Shown: piece by piece, positions 53,874 to 62,802 of the stretch
Numbering within the stretch: position 1 is the stretch's first letter
How the letters are laid out: every line of letters begins with the position of its first letter
Source: Pseudomonadota bacterium
GTDB taxonomy: Bacteria > Pseudomonadota > Alphaproteobacteria > Rhizobiales > Hyphomicrobiaceae
NCBI GenBank assembly: GCA_018242215.1
Contig: JAFECG010000030.1
Span: 1-64,000 of the forward strand
Direction of reading: 5' to 3'
DNA length: 64,000 nucleotides
The notes under the pieces: model-generated
Seen by the model: the letters and a program-made list of their open reading frames with translations, nothing else
The model's database searches: none
What the model was told of the DNA's origin: nothing
Position numbers and translations under genes: made by a program

Positions 53874-56210
53874 TCAATTGCGTTGCGCAACCTGGGCCTC
53901 TGGCAACGACCACAAACGGACGACGCCGTCCTGTCCGCCGGTCAATAGCGTGCGCCCGTCATTGGAAAATATCACGGATTTCGCGCCCGATCCGAGGCCC
54001 GTCAGCGGCAGGGATGTACGCAGCCGTTTCAGACTTCTGACGCGAACGACGCCGTCTTCAGATGCCGACGCCATCAAGTCACCCGCGCCGGAAAAGGCCA
54101 GCGACGTGATGCGTGCGTTATGTCCGCCGAGCATGCGCTGCATGCGATAGGAGTTCATCGACAGAAGTTTCACCGTGCCATCGAGACTGCCCGTCGCGAG
54201 CAGGCTTCCGTCTGGAGAGAAGGCCAGCGCTGAGATGAAATCGGTATTGTTACGATACATCCGACGCGTATCTTTCGTCTCGACGCTCCAGATCCGAACC
54301 GCGCGGTCCGCGCCGCCGGAAGCGATCCAGCGGCCGGAAGGATCGACCGCGAGAGCCTGCACCGCATTGTCGTGTCCTTCAAGAACGGCGACCGGTGCAT
54401 TTTGGAACGCAGTCTCCCAGAGTGCGACTGTCCAGTCGTGGCTCGCAGCCGCGACACGATCCTCCGAGTTTATGAAATCCACGGCCCAGATCGTCGCGTC
54501 GTTGCGCTTGAACCGATAAAGGCGGCGTTTCGAATCGAGGTCATAAATATCGATCGCGCCATTCGCGTGCCCCGTCGCCACCCGGTTGTTGCGCACAGCG
54601 AGCGAAACTGCCGGCCCATCCTCAAGAGCGATCGTTCCCAGCTGGTAACGGGAATCATATGACCAGATCTTAAGCTGCGGCTCATGTGCGGCCGTCACGA
54701 TCAGGCGCCCGTCACCGCTGAGCGCAAGCCGTTCGATCGGCATGTCGTAGGCTTTGATCTCGCCCGTCTCATGCAAAGCCGGATCGGCACTCGCCGTCTT
54801 TGTGATCGCGCCCGTGGTGATGAGGTTTCCGCGCCCCGAGAGGAGCTGTGGAATCCGGTCGTGAAAGGCGAAGATGACACCGGCCAGTGCTGCCGCAATG
54901 ACCAGGCGCGTCTTCAGCCAGCGCGTAAAGGGACGCCGCGCAACGTCCGGCTTCGGACGCACCTTCTGTCGCGCCTTCTTTTCCACGACGGCGCGTGCAG
55001 GTGGCGGAAGAGGTGGAACTTTCTTCTCTGCTGGTTTCGCTTTTTCTGGCTTCGCCTTTTCGGCCTTAACTTTAGGCTTTTCGGCAGCCGCGGTTTTCTT
55101 CGGCGTCGCCGGCTGCGCGACAACCGCTGCCGGTACGTTCTCCTTTGCCGCCGGCGGCATTCTCAGCGAATCGACGAAATCGAGAAGTCCGCCCTTGGGG
55201 CCTGGCGCATCGGGTGGTGGCGGAACAGGCGTGTTGGCAATGGCGTGCGCCGCGTCTTGATCTTCATCCTTTCGCCGCCGGACTTCCGTTTTTTCTCTGA
55301 GACGTTGAAAGAGACCGGGCCGTTCCGGCTCAGGCGCAAGCAGAGCACCGCGCCACTCGGCGACCGACCTCGGGCGGGCGTCGACCGAGAGTGCGAGCGC
55401 CTGCTGGATGGCATTAAGAAAGGACGCGCGATAGCCCGCGAGCGCCGCATCGCGAACCGGCACCATCTCATCTTTCAGCATGCGTGATGGCGAATCGGGT
55501 GGCCGCTTTCCGGTCACCGCATGATAGAGGGTCGCGGCGAAAGCGTAGATATCGCTCCAGGGTCCCTGCTGGCGACTCGTCTCGGCGTATTGCTCGTAGG
55601 GGCTGTAGCCGGGCTTAACGAGCGCCGACACGGTTTTCGTTTTGGAATGGGCGGCAATATCGCTCCGGGCTGCTCCGAAATCGATCAGAACGGGATCGCC
55701 GGTGTTCCGGATGATGATGTTGTCGGGCGCGATGTCCCGGTGGAGGAAATCCGCCTTGTGAATTTCCTCGAGCGCATCGAGCAGCGGAGCCACGATCTGA
55801 TCGAGCTCCTTCTGCCGCGGGGCCCGGCCGAGATCCTTCAGCCAAGTCTTGAAGTTTTTGCCTTCCTCGAAGCGCAGCACCATGTAGGCGGTGTTGTTCG
55901 CCCGGAAGATGCGATGCACCTTGACGATGTTGTGATGGTCGAATTTCGCAAGCGTCTGCGCTTCTTCGACGAAGCGTTCGAGGCCCCAGTTATAATCGCC
56001 CTTGCAACTTTCGGAGCGCGGCGTGGCTTCGAGGCTTTCCGTTCGAAGCGCAAAGTCGCTCGGGAAATATTCTTTGATGCTGACCTTGCGCGTCAGCTCC
56101 GGTTCGTCGGCAAGATAGGTGACGCCAAAACCGCCCGCACCAAGGACGCGCACGATTTTATAATCGCCCGCGAGCTCCGTGCCATCCGGTAAAGCGACAA
56201 GCTGCGTCAT
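53874..56210 (-). CDS. Transmembrane Ser/Thr protein kinase with WD40 sensor region
   Basis: A 778-residue Hanks-type kinase. Residues ~15-280: glycine loop GAGGFGVTY, ATP-binding Lys in VSIKEYF, catalytic HRDIAPDN and DFGAA. Residues ~290-430 are a Pro/Lys/Ala-rich linker, then one transmembrane helix (LVIAAALAGVIFAF), then about seven WD40 repeats to the end (for example KIWSYD, ALWETA, RIWSVE, RLWSLP). The catalytic part is cytoplasmic and the WD40 propeller would be periplasmic. It is divergent from two FHA genes and a PP2C gene, which together make a signalling unit. Confidence 0.95.
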   Translation of the reverse strand: MTQLVALPDGTELAGDYKIVRVLGAGGFGVTYLADEPELTRKVSIKEYFPSDFALRTESLEATPRSESCKGDYNWGLERFVEEAQTLAKFDHHNIVKVHRIFRANNTAYMVLRFEEGKNFKTWLKDLGRAPRQKELDQIVAPLLDALEEIHKADFLHRDIAPDNIIIRNTGDPVLIDFGAARSDIAAHSKTKTVSALVKPGYSPYEQYAETSRQQGPWSDIYAFAATLYHAVTGKRPPDSPSRMLKDEMVPVRDAALAGYRASFLNAIQQALALSVDARPRSVAEWRGALLAPEPERPGLFQRLREKTEVRRRKDEDQDAAHAIANTPVPPPPDAPGPKGGLLDFVDSLRMPPAAKENVPAAVVAQPATPKKTAAAEKPKVKAEKAKPEKAKPAEKKVPPLPPPARAVVEKKARQKVRPKPDVARRPFTRWLKTRLVIAAALAGVIFAFHDRIPQLLSGRGNLITTGAITKTASADPALHETGEIKAYDMPIERLALSGDGRLIVTAAHEPQLKIWSYDSRYQLGTIALEDGPAVSLAVRNNRVATGHANGAIDIYDLDSKRRLYRFKRNDATIWAVDFINSEDRVAAASHDWTVALWETAFQNAPVAVLEGHDNAVQALAVDPSGRWIASGGADRAVRIWSVETKDTRRMYRNNTDFISALAFSPDGSLLATGSLDGTVKLLSMNSYRMQRMLGGHNARITSLAFSGAGDLMASASEDGVVRVRSLKRLRTSLPLTGLGSGAKSVIFSNDGRTLLTGGQDGVVRLWSLPEAQVAQRN

Positions 56211-56431
56211 TGTCCTCGTGCGCGGGCCTCCGCGCGCTTGTAATTACACGCTCTGCGCCGGTCTAGGACCGATGTCCTTAGGCCGCCGCCCATATCTTGT
56301 CTCTGTTTTGATCCCATGGCGCAAGAATGTGGCGTATCGACGGGGGATGAACCCCTGATGAATAATTCCTCAAGGTGTCGCTTTCCAGCCATGTTGCCGT
56401 CGACATCTCTCAGCCAATTCGGGATGGCGTG

Positions 56432-57091
56432 ATGGGAACCCGAATCATGATGCACGCGCGGTCACGACGGATGCGAACCGCCATAGCGGGTACGGCGATT
56501 CTTCTCGTGATGGCAGTCTTGACTTTATCCACCTCTCACGGCGGCGCAAAAAATTTGGCCGAGGCTTCCGGGCCGATCGCCGTTCGCATGGAGGCGGCGT
56601 TTTGGGAAAGCTTCGAGGCCGCCCCCGCTTTGATGCTGGGACTCATTATAGCTGTCGCCCTGCCTGCGCTCGCAACGCTTGCCCAAACGCTGAAACCGCT
56701 TACGCGCGCGAGGGACGCAACCCGTCGCTATCGCCCGGGCAGGAACGATGAATTCGATGCGGATGCATCGGAGAATCGCAGCGCCCGCTGCTGTCTTCCT
56801 TTCGTCGAGATTGAAAACGGCCGGGGCATGCGCTGCGCCATACGGCGCGACATGCTGAGAATCGGTCGCGAGGACGATAATGATATTCGAATCCCGAGCC
56901 GGTATGTGCATCGTTATCACGACGCCATTCATCGCGAAGATAATGACGATTGGCACATCACGGATCTAACGGGCGTCGAAAGCAACGGCTTGATCGTCAA
57001 TGGCAAACGGTGCTGCGAGGCGCGTCTTCGCGACGGCGATCTCATTCAGCTCGGTCCCGGGAAGCTGCGTTTTCGCGCTGGCGCTGGGTAA
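56432..57091 (+). CDS. Membrane protein with C-terminal FHA domain
   Basis: A ~219-residue protein. Two hydrophobic helices (AIAGTAILLVMAVLTLS and LMLGLIIAVALPALATLA) are followed by a forkhead-associated domain with the phosphothreonine-binding residues in LRIGRED, PSRYVHRYH and SNGLIVNG. FHA domains read phosphothreonine, so it is a probable target or partner of the kinase at 53874. The start is uncertain: ATG at 56432 is used; GTG at 56375 would add 19 residues. Confidence 0.85.
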   Translation: MGTRIMMHARSRRMRTAIAGTAILLVMAVLTLSTSHGGAKNLAEASGPIAVRMEAAFWESFEAAPALMLGLIIAVALPALATLAQTLKPLTRARDATRRYRPGRNDEFDADASENRSARCCLPFVEIENGRGMRCAIRRDMLRIGREDDNDIRIPSRYVHRYHDAIHREDNDDWHITDLTGVESNGLIVNGKRCCEARLRDGDLIQLGPGKLRFRAGAG

Positions 57092-57198
57092 TACTCGCGT
57101 CGCCGCCAAGGTTCTGTCCAGGTTCCAGTTCATGCGTATCACATGGTGGCGCGATTCTGCGGAGAGCTGCGCCCGTCCAAATCGGAGGGAGATTGATA

Positions 57199-58005
57199 AT
57201 GGCTGGCGAGCGAGGCGAGACCACTGCGGGCAACGAAGCGAAAGGTCCGAAGGCACACAAGTTCCTCGGCTCGCTGAGGGATGCGCTGCTGGCGGCCGGC
57301 CGCGATGATACCATCCCAGGTCCGACGCCTGCTTCCGGACCGGTTCGAGCCAAGCCCCTCAGCGCTGCGCCGGTTCCAGGCCCCATAGGTGAGGAAAATC
57401 CTTCTCCTCCGCCACTCGTGGCGAAGCCAGAGGTTTTGAGCGCCGAAGAGGCCGCACGGCTTGCGCGCACAGGGCCAGAACCTAAGATTCCCGAACGGCT
57501 CAGTCGGCCGTCGGAAGCGGATGCTCCGCCCACCACGCGCGTGGTCCGGCCCGAATCTCCGAAGCCCCGCCCATCGGAGCCCGAAGCCGCTGAGCGCACC
57601 CTTCTGATCCGCGGCAAGCAGAAGATCGAACACGGCATTTTCGAACGCGATCCCGTCGTCGGTTTCCTGATCGTCGTCGGTGGGCCCGGGCTCGGCTCGT
57701 TCCGCCCGATCTTTGAAGGCAATAATACGGTGGGACGGTCGTCCCAAAACCGCATCCCGCTCGATTTCGGCGATGAAGCGATCTCGAATGAAGCGCAAGC
57801 CTACCTGCGCTACGATTCGAGCGACCGCTCTTTCCTCTTTGTGCCAAATCTTGCTAAGACGAATGTCGTTTCCGTGAACGACAAGCGACCGGCTGGCCCG
57901 GTGCCGCTACAGCCGATGGACGTCATAACGCTCGGGCGTACCCAAGTCGCATTCCTGCCGTTCTGCGGGAGCGAGTTTGACTGGTCTGAGATTTCCGAAG
58001 CTTAA
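57199..58005 (+). CDS. FHA domain protein, soluble
   Basis: A 268-residue protein. Residues 1-150 are Pro/Ala/Glu-rich and probably disordered. The C-terminal ~110 residues form a second FHA domain: NNTVGRSSQNRI, then the ISNEAQAYLRY segment and TNVVSVNDK. The Ser-Arg-x-His core is partly changed (ISNEAQ), so phosphopeptide binding is less sure than for the neighbour. The ATG at 57199 has a strong GGAGGGAG site. PP2C follows seven bases after. Confidence 0.88.
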   Translation: MAGERGETTAGNEAKGPKAHKFLGSLRDALLAAGRDDTIPGPTPASGPVRAKPLSAAPVPGPIGEENPSPPPLVAKPEVLSAEEAARLARTGPEPKIPERLSRPSEADAPPTTRVVRPESPKPRPSEPEAAERTLLIRGKQKIEHGIFERDPVVGFLIVVGGPGLGSFRPIFEGNNTVGRSSQNRIPLDFGDEAISNEAQAYLRYDSSDRSFLFVPNLAKTNVVSVNDKRPAGPVPLQPMDVITLGRTQVAFLPFCGSEFDWSEISEA

Positions 58006-58012
58006 GGATCGA

Positions 58013-58801
58013 ATGCCGCCGTTCGAGCATGCAGTCGCCGCAACGCGCGGAGCCCGCGACTATCAGGAAGATACCGCTGCATTCTTGTCGGATGGCGGCG
58101 AGCCCATAGTCTTGTCAAGCGAAGGCCCCGGCTATGACCGCTGTGGCTTCGCCGTGCTTGCAGATGGCATGGGTGGACACACCGGCGGAGCGCTCGCGAG
58201 TCGCACCGTCTGCGATCATTTTCTGAAGTCCATTGCCGCAACAAGCGGAGAAATGAGCGACCGTCTTATCGCGGGCCTCGGCGCTGCGAATGCGGCCATC
58301 GCCGGCAAGATTGCGGAGAATCCTCTGCTCGCCGGGATGGGCTCGACGCTGATCGGCGCGGCGTTTGGCCCCGAGGGCGTCGAATGGGTCAGCGTCGGCG
58401 ACAGTCCGCTTTATCTCTTCCGCCGCGGGGAGGTCGCTCTTTTGAACGAAGATCACTCGCTCGCACCCGAACTCGACCGCATGGTCGCCGAGGGAAGGCT
58501 GACGGCCAACGAAGCGCGAAATGACCCACGTCGGCATATGCTCCGATCCGCCGTGACCGGTGAGGAGATTGATCTTCTCGATGTCTCGCGTCAGCCGCTC
58601 AAGCTCGAGCCCGACGATTACATCGTTTTGGCGAGCGATGGGATCGCGACACTCGAAACCGCCGAGATCGCCCGTGTCATCCAAGGCTATGCCAAAGATG
58701 GCGCTGCAGCCGTCGCCAAAGCAATCATCCGATCGATTGAAGCGATTCGCGAACCCTACCAGGACAACGCCACTGTGCTTGTCGTAAGAGCCGTGCGCTG
58801 A
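58013..58801 (+). CDS. PP2C-type Ser/Thr protein phosphatase
   Basis: A 262-residue PPM-family phosphatase. The metal-binding blocks RDYQEDTA, LADGMGGH, SVGDSPLYLFR and VLASDGI, and the C-terminal DNATVLVV (Asp-Asn), are all intact, so it should be active. It would reverse phosphorylation by the kinase across the divergent junction. ATG at 58013 has AAGGA upstream; a TTG at 57977 would overlap the FHA gene. Confidence 0.93.
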   Translation: MPPFEHAVAATRGARDYQEDTAAFLSDGGEPIVLSSEGPGYDRCGFAVLADGMGGHTGGALASRTVCDHFLKSIAATSGEMSDRLIAGLGAANAAIAGKIAENPLLAGMGSTLIGAAFGPEGVEWVSVGDSPLYLFRRGEVALLNEDHSLAPELDRMVAEGRLTANEARNDPRRHMLRSAVTGEEIDLLDVSRQPLKLEPDDYIVLASDGIATLETAEIARVIQGYAKDGAAAVAKAIIRSIEAIREPYQDNATVLVVRAVR

Positions 58802-58847
58802 TCATCGTTTTCCCGCCACCATTTTCGATCGGCCCCAGCCTGAATGG

Positions 58848-58872
58848 GATTTATCATCGCAGAAGATAAATC
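58848..58872. repeat. AT-rich inverted repeat after the phosphatase gene
   Basis: GATTTATC (58848-58855) and GATAAATC (58865-58872) form a perfect 8-bp dyad with 9 bases between. It lies 47 bases after the phosphatase stop and about 150 bases before a small secreted protein gene, so it could be an operator or a weak hairpin. Confidence 0.45.
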
Positions 58873-59019
58873 GAAAAATCTCGGATTTCCGCGGGCTTGA
58901 TCAGCGTGCCCCGCAACCTTACGCAAATGTATGCTGGCCGCCAGAAACCGGCAAAGAAGCTTCCTTATGCAGCGCTGCTGACGGCCGTGATGGCCGGATG
59001 AGATGCGAAGGAGAGACGA

Positions 59020-59181
59020 ATGATTTCCAAGGTTCTGAGCGCCGCTGTAATGGCCGGTCTTTTGATGGCCGTTTCCGCTCCGGTCGTGGCCTACGCTGCA
59101 GATGCGCCGAAGACGAAGGCCGCCTGCAAGAAGGCCAAGGGCACGTGGGACAAAAAGACGAAGACCTGCACGATGAAGTAA
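59020..59181 (+). CDS. Small secreted Lys-rich protein with two cysteines
   Basis: A 53-residue protein with a signal peptide (MISKVLSAAVMAGLLMAVS, cut near AYAAD) and a mature part of about 27 residues holding C36 and C50 in a Lys/Thr-rich context (CKKAKGTWDKK, TCTMK). A perfect AAGGAGAG site precedes the ATG. Two hairpins, the second a good terminator, follow. I recognise no family. One disulfide is likely in the periplasm. Expression is supported by the strong signals on both sides. Confidence 0.75.
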   Translation: MISKVLSAAVMAGLLMAVSAPVVAYAADAPKTKAACKKAKGTWDKKTKTCTMK

Positions 59182-59182
59182 G

Positions 59183-59202
59183 TCTTCCAAGCTTTTGGAA
59201 GA
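59183..59202 (+). repeat. First hairpin after the small secreted protein gene
   Basis: TCTTCCAA and TTGGAAGA form a perfect 8-bp stem with a GCTT loop, directly after the stop codon. It has no U-tract of its own. Confidence 0.5.
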
Positions 59203-59208
59203 TATTGA

Positions 59209-59241
59209 AACAGTGGGTTCTTTGAGCCCACTGTTTTTTTT
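59209..59241 (+). terminator. Rho-independent terminator of the small secreted protein gene
   Basis: A 9-bp stem (AACAGTGGG / CCCACTGTT) with a 9-base loop, followed by eight T. On the minus strand only a short T-run follows, so it mainly serves the plus strand. Confidence 0.8.
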
Positions 59242-59274
59242 ATGCGCGCTTCGCGGAACCTTCGGAAGCGGGGA

Positions 59275-60471
59275 TTAGGCCACGCCGCCGCGCAGGTCGG
59301 CGGCAAGACTGCGGATATGCGAGGCAATGCGCGGCTGCTTGGCTTCGAGCCGGTGATAATCCTCGCGATGGAGTTTCAGGAGACGGCACTTCGATGCCGT
59401 AATGACGGCCTCGTCGTGCTGGCGGTCTTCGAACATGGCGCCGAGGCCGAACACGTCGCCTGCGGAATAAGTCTGCCGAATGCCACCCGCGTGTTTCTCA
59501 AGCGTTCCCGACGCAATGAAATATAAAGCGTCGCTCGGTGCTCCCTTTTTCACAACCTCGACATGCGGAGGAAAATTGTGCGCCTGCAGGAGAGGCATGA
59601 TCTCGGCGGCCTCTTTCGCGTCGAGGCGTGCCAGCAGCGGCACACGCGACATCAAGGACCACGTGACGACGAAGTCCCGTCTCTGCAGTTCTTGCGCAAA
59701 GCCCGTCGAAATGATCGCGACCGGCAATGCGAGAATGCAGAGCCCGATGACCATGGTGATGCCGCCGATGAACTTGCCGAGCGCTGTAATCGGAGTCGCG
59801 TCCCCGTATCCGACCGTCGTCAGAGTCGCGATCGCCCACCACGCGGCGCTGGGCACGCTACCGAATTTATCGGGCTGGGTTTCGCCTTCGATGTAGTACA
59901 TGAGCGTCGCGGAGAAGAGCAGCGCCGTCGCCAGCAGAAGACACGCGCCAAGGAGCGCTTTCCGTTCGTTTGAGAGCACGCGGATCAACGTGTACATCGC
60001 GGGCGAATATCGCGAGAGCTTCAAGAACCGAAGAAGCCGAAGCGTTCTCAGAATCCGAAGATCGATCGCAAAGAAACCGCTGAGATAGAAAGGGAGGAAC
60101 GCGAGCAGATCAATGATGAGCGCCGGCTGGCGCGCAAGCTTTAAACGGGCTTTCCAGGGAGCTTTCCTGGCAAGATACGGGACCTCCACCGCGGTCCAGA
60201 TCCGCAACGCATATTCGACCGTGAATATTGCGACCGAAAAAACCTCGAACCAATAAAACCATCTTTCCCAGGCCGCTCGCAGCGAGGGCACGGTTTCGGC
60301 AACGAACGCCGCGACGTTCAAAAGAATGAGCCCGACAATGAAACCGTCGAAGATCGTGCTCGCCAGATTGTCGGCGTGACCGGTCTCAATGACTTCATAA
60401 ATGCGCCGGCGTAAGCTCTTCGGCCGCGACCCGTGAGGAAGGGCGGCGATGCGATCGATCCGTTCGAGCAC
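59275..60471 (-). CDS. Cyclic-nucleotide-gated voltage-type K+ channel
   Basis: A 398-residue channel resembling MlotiK1. Six hydrophobic helices are followed by the K+ filter TVGYGD (TLTTVGYGDATP), a C-linker and a cyclic-nucleotide-binding domain (LPLLQAHNFPPHVEVVKKGAPSDALYFIASG, then GDVFGLGAMF). S4 carries several Arg (RILRTLRLLRFLKLSR). The start is GTG at 60469-60471 with GGGGGAT before it. It is divergent from ftfL. Confidence 0.93.
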   Translation of the reverse strand: MLERIDRIAALPHGSRPKSLRRRIYEVIETGHADNLASTIFDGFIVGLILLNVAAFVAETVPSLRAAWERWFYWFEVFSVAIFTVEYALRIWTAVEVPYLARKAPWKARLKLARQPALIIDLLAFLPFYLSGFFAIDLRILRTLRLLRFLKLSRYSPAMYTLIRVLSNERKALLGACLLLATALLFSATLMYYIEGETQPDKFGSVPSAAWWAIATLTTVGYGDATPITALGKFIGGITMVIGLCILALPVAIISTGFAQELQRRDFVVTWSLMSRVPLLARLDAKEAAEIMPLLQAHNFPPHVEVVKKGAPSDALYFIASGTLEKHAGGIRQTYSAGDVFGLGAMFEDRQHDEAVITASKCRLLKLHREDYHRLEAKQPRIASHIRSLAADLRGGVA

Positions 60472-60644
60472 GTGTCAATCCCCCTTCGTCCGCGCCAAGA
60501 GTATTAAATCCCCATCTCTCATCGCGGTGCATCATGGTCGGCCGGAGTAAGCGTCGCGGACCGTCGGTGCCCCGCGACGTTGAGTAGACCTTGCGTCCTC
60601 GCGCTAAGTAAGGCATCAGCGCATGAATCCCGTCGAACCTCCCG

Positions 60645-60663
60645 CGCTAATTTCGCATTAGCG
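60645..60663. promoter_or_regulatory. LysR-type T-N11-A dyad upstream of ftfL
   Basis: CGCTAAT (60645-60651) and ATTAGCG (60657-60663) are perfect complements around TTCGC, giving a T-N11-A core (T60648, A60660), the form bound by LysR-type regulators. It is 103 bases before the ftfL start, in the divergent gap with the channel gene. A further GCGCTAA lies at 60601-60607. Confidence 0.45.
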
Positions 60664-60765
60664 ATAGGACGTCTTTGGCGCCACCACCCTGTGAGTTGAA
60701 GATCATCGGCCGCCCCCGAGCCAAAAGTATCAGACAATAAAAAAAGATTTCTAGGAGGAAAAACC

Positions 60766-62442
60766 GTGTCCGTGAAGTCCGACATAGAAATTGCGCGCGA
60801 AGCGAAGCTGAAGCCGATCGCTGAAATCGCGGCAAAGATTGGCGTACCGGCCGAAGCGCTGATCCCCTATGGCTGGACCAAGGCCAAGGTCTCCTCTGAT
60901 TGCATCAGTCAGATCCAGGGTAATAAGGACGGCAAGGTCATCCTGGTGACCGCCATCAGCCCGACGCCGGCTGGCGAAGGCAAAACGACGACGACTGTCG
61001 GTCTGAGTGATGGGCTTAACCATATCGGCAAGAAGGCGATCGCGGCGTTGCGCGAACCGTCGCTCGGGCCGTGCTTCGGCGTCAAGGGGGGCGCGGCAGG
61101 CGGCGGCTACGCTCAAGTCGTCCCAATGGAAGACATCAACCTGCACTTTACCGGCGACTTCCACGCCATCACCAGCGCCCATAACCTGCTTTCGGCGCTG
61201 ATCGACAACCACATCTATTGGGGAAATGCGCTCGGCATCGACCAGCGCCGCGTCGGTTGGAAGCGTGTTCTCGATATGAACGACCGCGCGCTTCGGTCGA
61301 TCGTCAACTCGCTGGGCGGCGTCTCGAACGGTTTTCCGCGCGAAGATGGATTCGATATCACGGTCGCATCGGAAGTGATGGCCATCCTCTGCCTGTCGAA
61401 GGACATCAAGGATCTTGAAAACCGCCTCGGCAATATCATTGTCGCCTATACGCGCGACAAGAAGCCGATCCGCGCCCGTGATCTCAAAGCCGACGGCGCC
61501 ATGACGGTCCTTCTCAAGGACGCACTGCAGCCGAACCTCGTGCAGACGCTCGAGAACAATCCGGTGTTCATCCATGGCGGCCCGTTCGCGAACATCGCCC
61601 ACGGCTGCAATTCCGTACTCGCAACGAAAACGGCGATGAAGCTCGCCGACTATGTCGTGACGGAAGCGGGCTTCGGCGCGGATCTCGGTGCTGAGAAGTT
61701 CTTCGACATAAAGTGTCGCAAGGCGGGCATCGCGCCGTCTGCCGTCGTTATCGTCGCAACGGTACGCGCCTTGAAAATGCATGGGGGCGTGGCCAAGGAT
61801 GATCTCAAGGCGGAAAACGCCGCAGCCGTCGCAAAGGGCTGCGAGAACCTCAAGCGCCACATCGAGAACGTTAATAAGTTCGGCGTGCCGGCTGTGGTTG
61901 CCGTCAACAAGTTCATCACCGACACCGATGCCGAGATCGCCGAGGTGAAGAAGGCAGCCGAGAGCATGGGCACAAAGGCGTTCCTGTGCACGCACTGGGC
62001 GGATGGCGGCAAAGGTACGGAGGAGCTGGCACATCACGTCGTCAAGGTGATCGACGAGGGCAAGGCGAATTTCAAGCCGCTCTACCCAGACGACATGAAG
62101 CTGCGCGACAAGGTCAAGACGATAGCGACGGAGATCTACCGCGCCGCCGACATCTCCTGCGACACGAGCGTCGAAAACCAGTTCAAGGATCTGGAAGCGG
62201 CGGGCTTCGGCCACTTCCCCGTCTGCATGGCGAAGACACAGTATTCCTTCTCGACCGATCCGTCGAAGCGCGGTGCGCCGACGGGCCATATCGTGCCGAT
62301 CCGTGAGCTTCGGCTTTCTGCAGGCGCCGAGTTCGTCGTGGTTGTCACCGGCGAGATCATGACGATGCCGGGCCTTCCGAAGGTTCCTGCCGCCGATTCG
62401 ATCCGTCTCGACGACAAGGGGCAGATCCAAGGGCTATTTTGA
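60766..62442 (+). CDS. ftfL: Formate-tetrahydrofolate ligase
   Basis: A 558-residue enzyme (Fhs/FtfL) that joins formate to tetrahydrofolate with ATP. In methylotrophs with the serine cycle it is the gate through which formate carbon enters assimilation. The nucleotide loop [31 protein letters not shown] and the [12 protein letters not shown]-like segment ([17 protein letters not shown]) are intact. The start is GTG at 60766 with a strong AGGAGGA site. A strong stem-loop follows the stop. Confidence 0.97.
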   Translation: MSVKSDIEIAREAKLKPIAEIAAKIGVPAEALIPYGWTKAKVSSDCISQIQGNKDGKVILVTAISPTPAGEGKTTTTVGLSDGLNHIGKKAIAALREPSLGPCFGVKGGAAGGGYAQVVPMEDINLHFTGDFHAITSAHNLLSALIDNHIYWGNALGIDQRRVGWKRVLDMNDRALRSIVNSLGGVSNGFPREDGFDITVASEVMAILCLSKDIKDLENRLGNIIVAYTRDKKPIRARDLKADGAMTVLLKDALQPNLVQTLENNPVFIHGGPFANIAHGCNSVLATKTAMKLADYVVTEAGFGADLGAEKFFDIKCRKAGIAPSAVVIVATVRALKMHGGVAKDDLKAENAAAVAKGCENLKRHIENVNKFGVPAVVAVNKFITDTDAEIAEVKKAAESMGTKAFLCTHWADGGKGTEELAHHVVKVIDEGKANFKPLYPDDMKLRDKVKTIATEIYRAADISCDTSVENQFKDLEAAGFGHFPVCMAKTQYSFSTDPSKRGAPTGHIVPIRELRLSAGAEFVVVVTGEIMTMPGLPKVPAADSIRLDDKGQIQGLF

Positions 62443-62802
62443 TGCCCCGCTTTTAGTTATTCGACGGACGTATTCGGCCGGGCATGCGCCCGGCCGATCG
62501 TCGATACGCCTCAGACGATCGGGACGAGCCAAGCCAGGGCGATGCCCCGAGTTTTTTGGAAATGCTTACGCCGCCTGTCGCTGACGGCGACAATCCTCTA
62601 TGATCGCCATGTGGCCGCCAATCACGGACGGTGGCGACTTGATGGCATGCCGGAATTTTATGCGGCCCCTGCCAAAAATTGCATATTTCAGGAGCAATTG
62701 GATGACCTCCTGAGTACTTAAGCGCAGCAATTCCGGGCTTTGTCTAAACTGGCCTAGGCTTTGCGATACCAATCCCAAAAGACTCGTGACGGGAGGGTGG
62801 TC
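62443..62802. other. Gap between ftfL and the ATP-grasp gene
   Basis: A 360-base gap. It holds a perfect 10-bp stem-loop (TCGGCCGGGC at 62474-62483 with GCCCGGCCGA at 62488-62497) and an overlapping CGATCGTC/GACGATCG dyad (62495-62521), neither with a U-tract, then a weak GGGC/GCCC hairpin with a T-run at 62537-62557 that may end ftfL. No gene is convincing here. Confidence 0.5.

Noticed and set aside
53874-58801. Type VI secretion locus suggested by kinase, FHA and PP2C genes
   Set aside because: No Tss, Hcp, VgrG or ClpV-like gene is present on either side within the window.
60751-62430. A 559-codon open frame antisense to ftfL
   Set aside because: Same cause: codon-aligned shadow of a highly biased gene; no motif or ribosome site.
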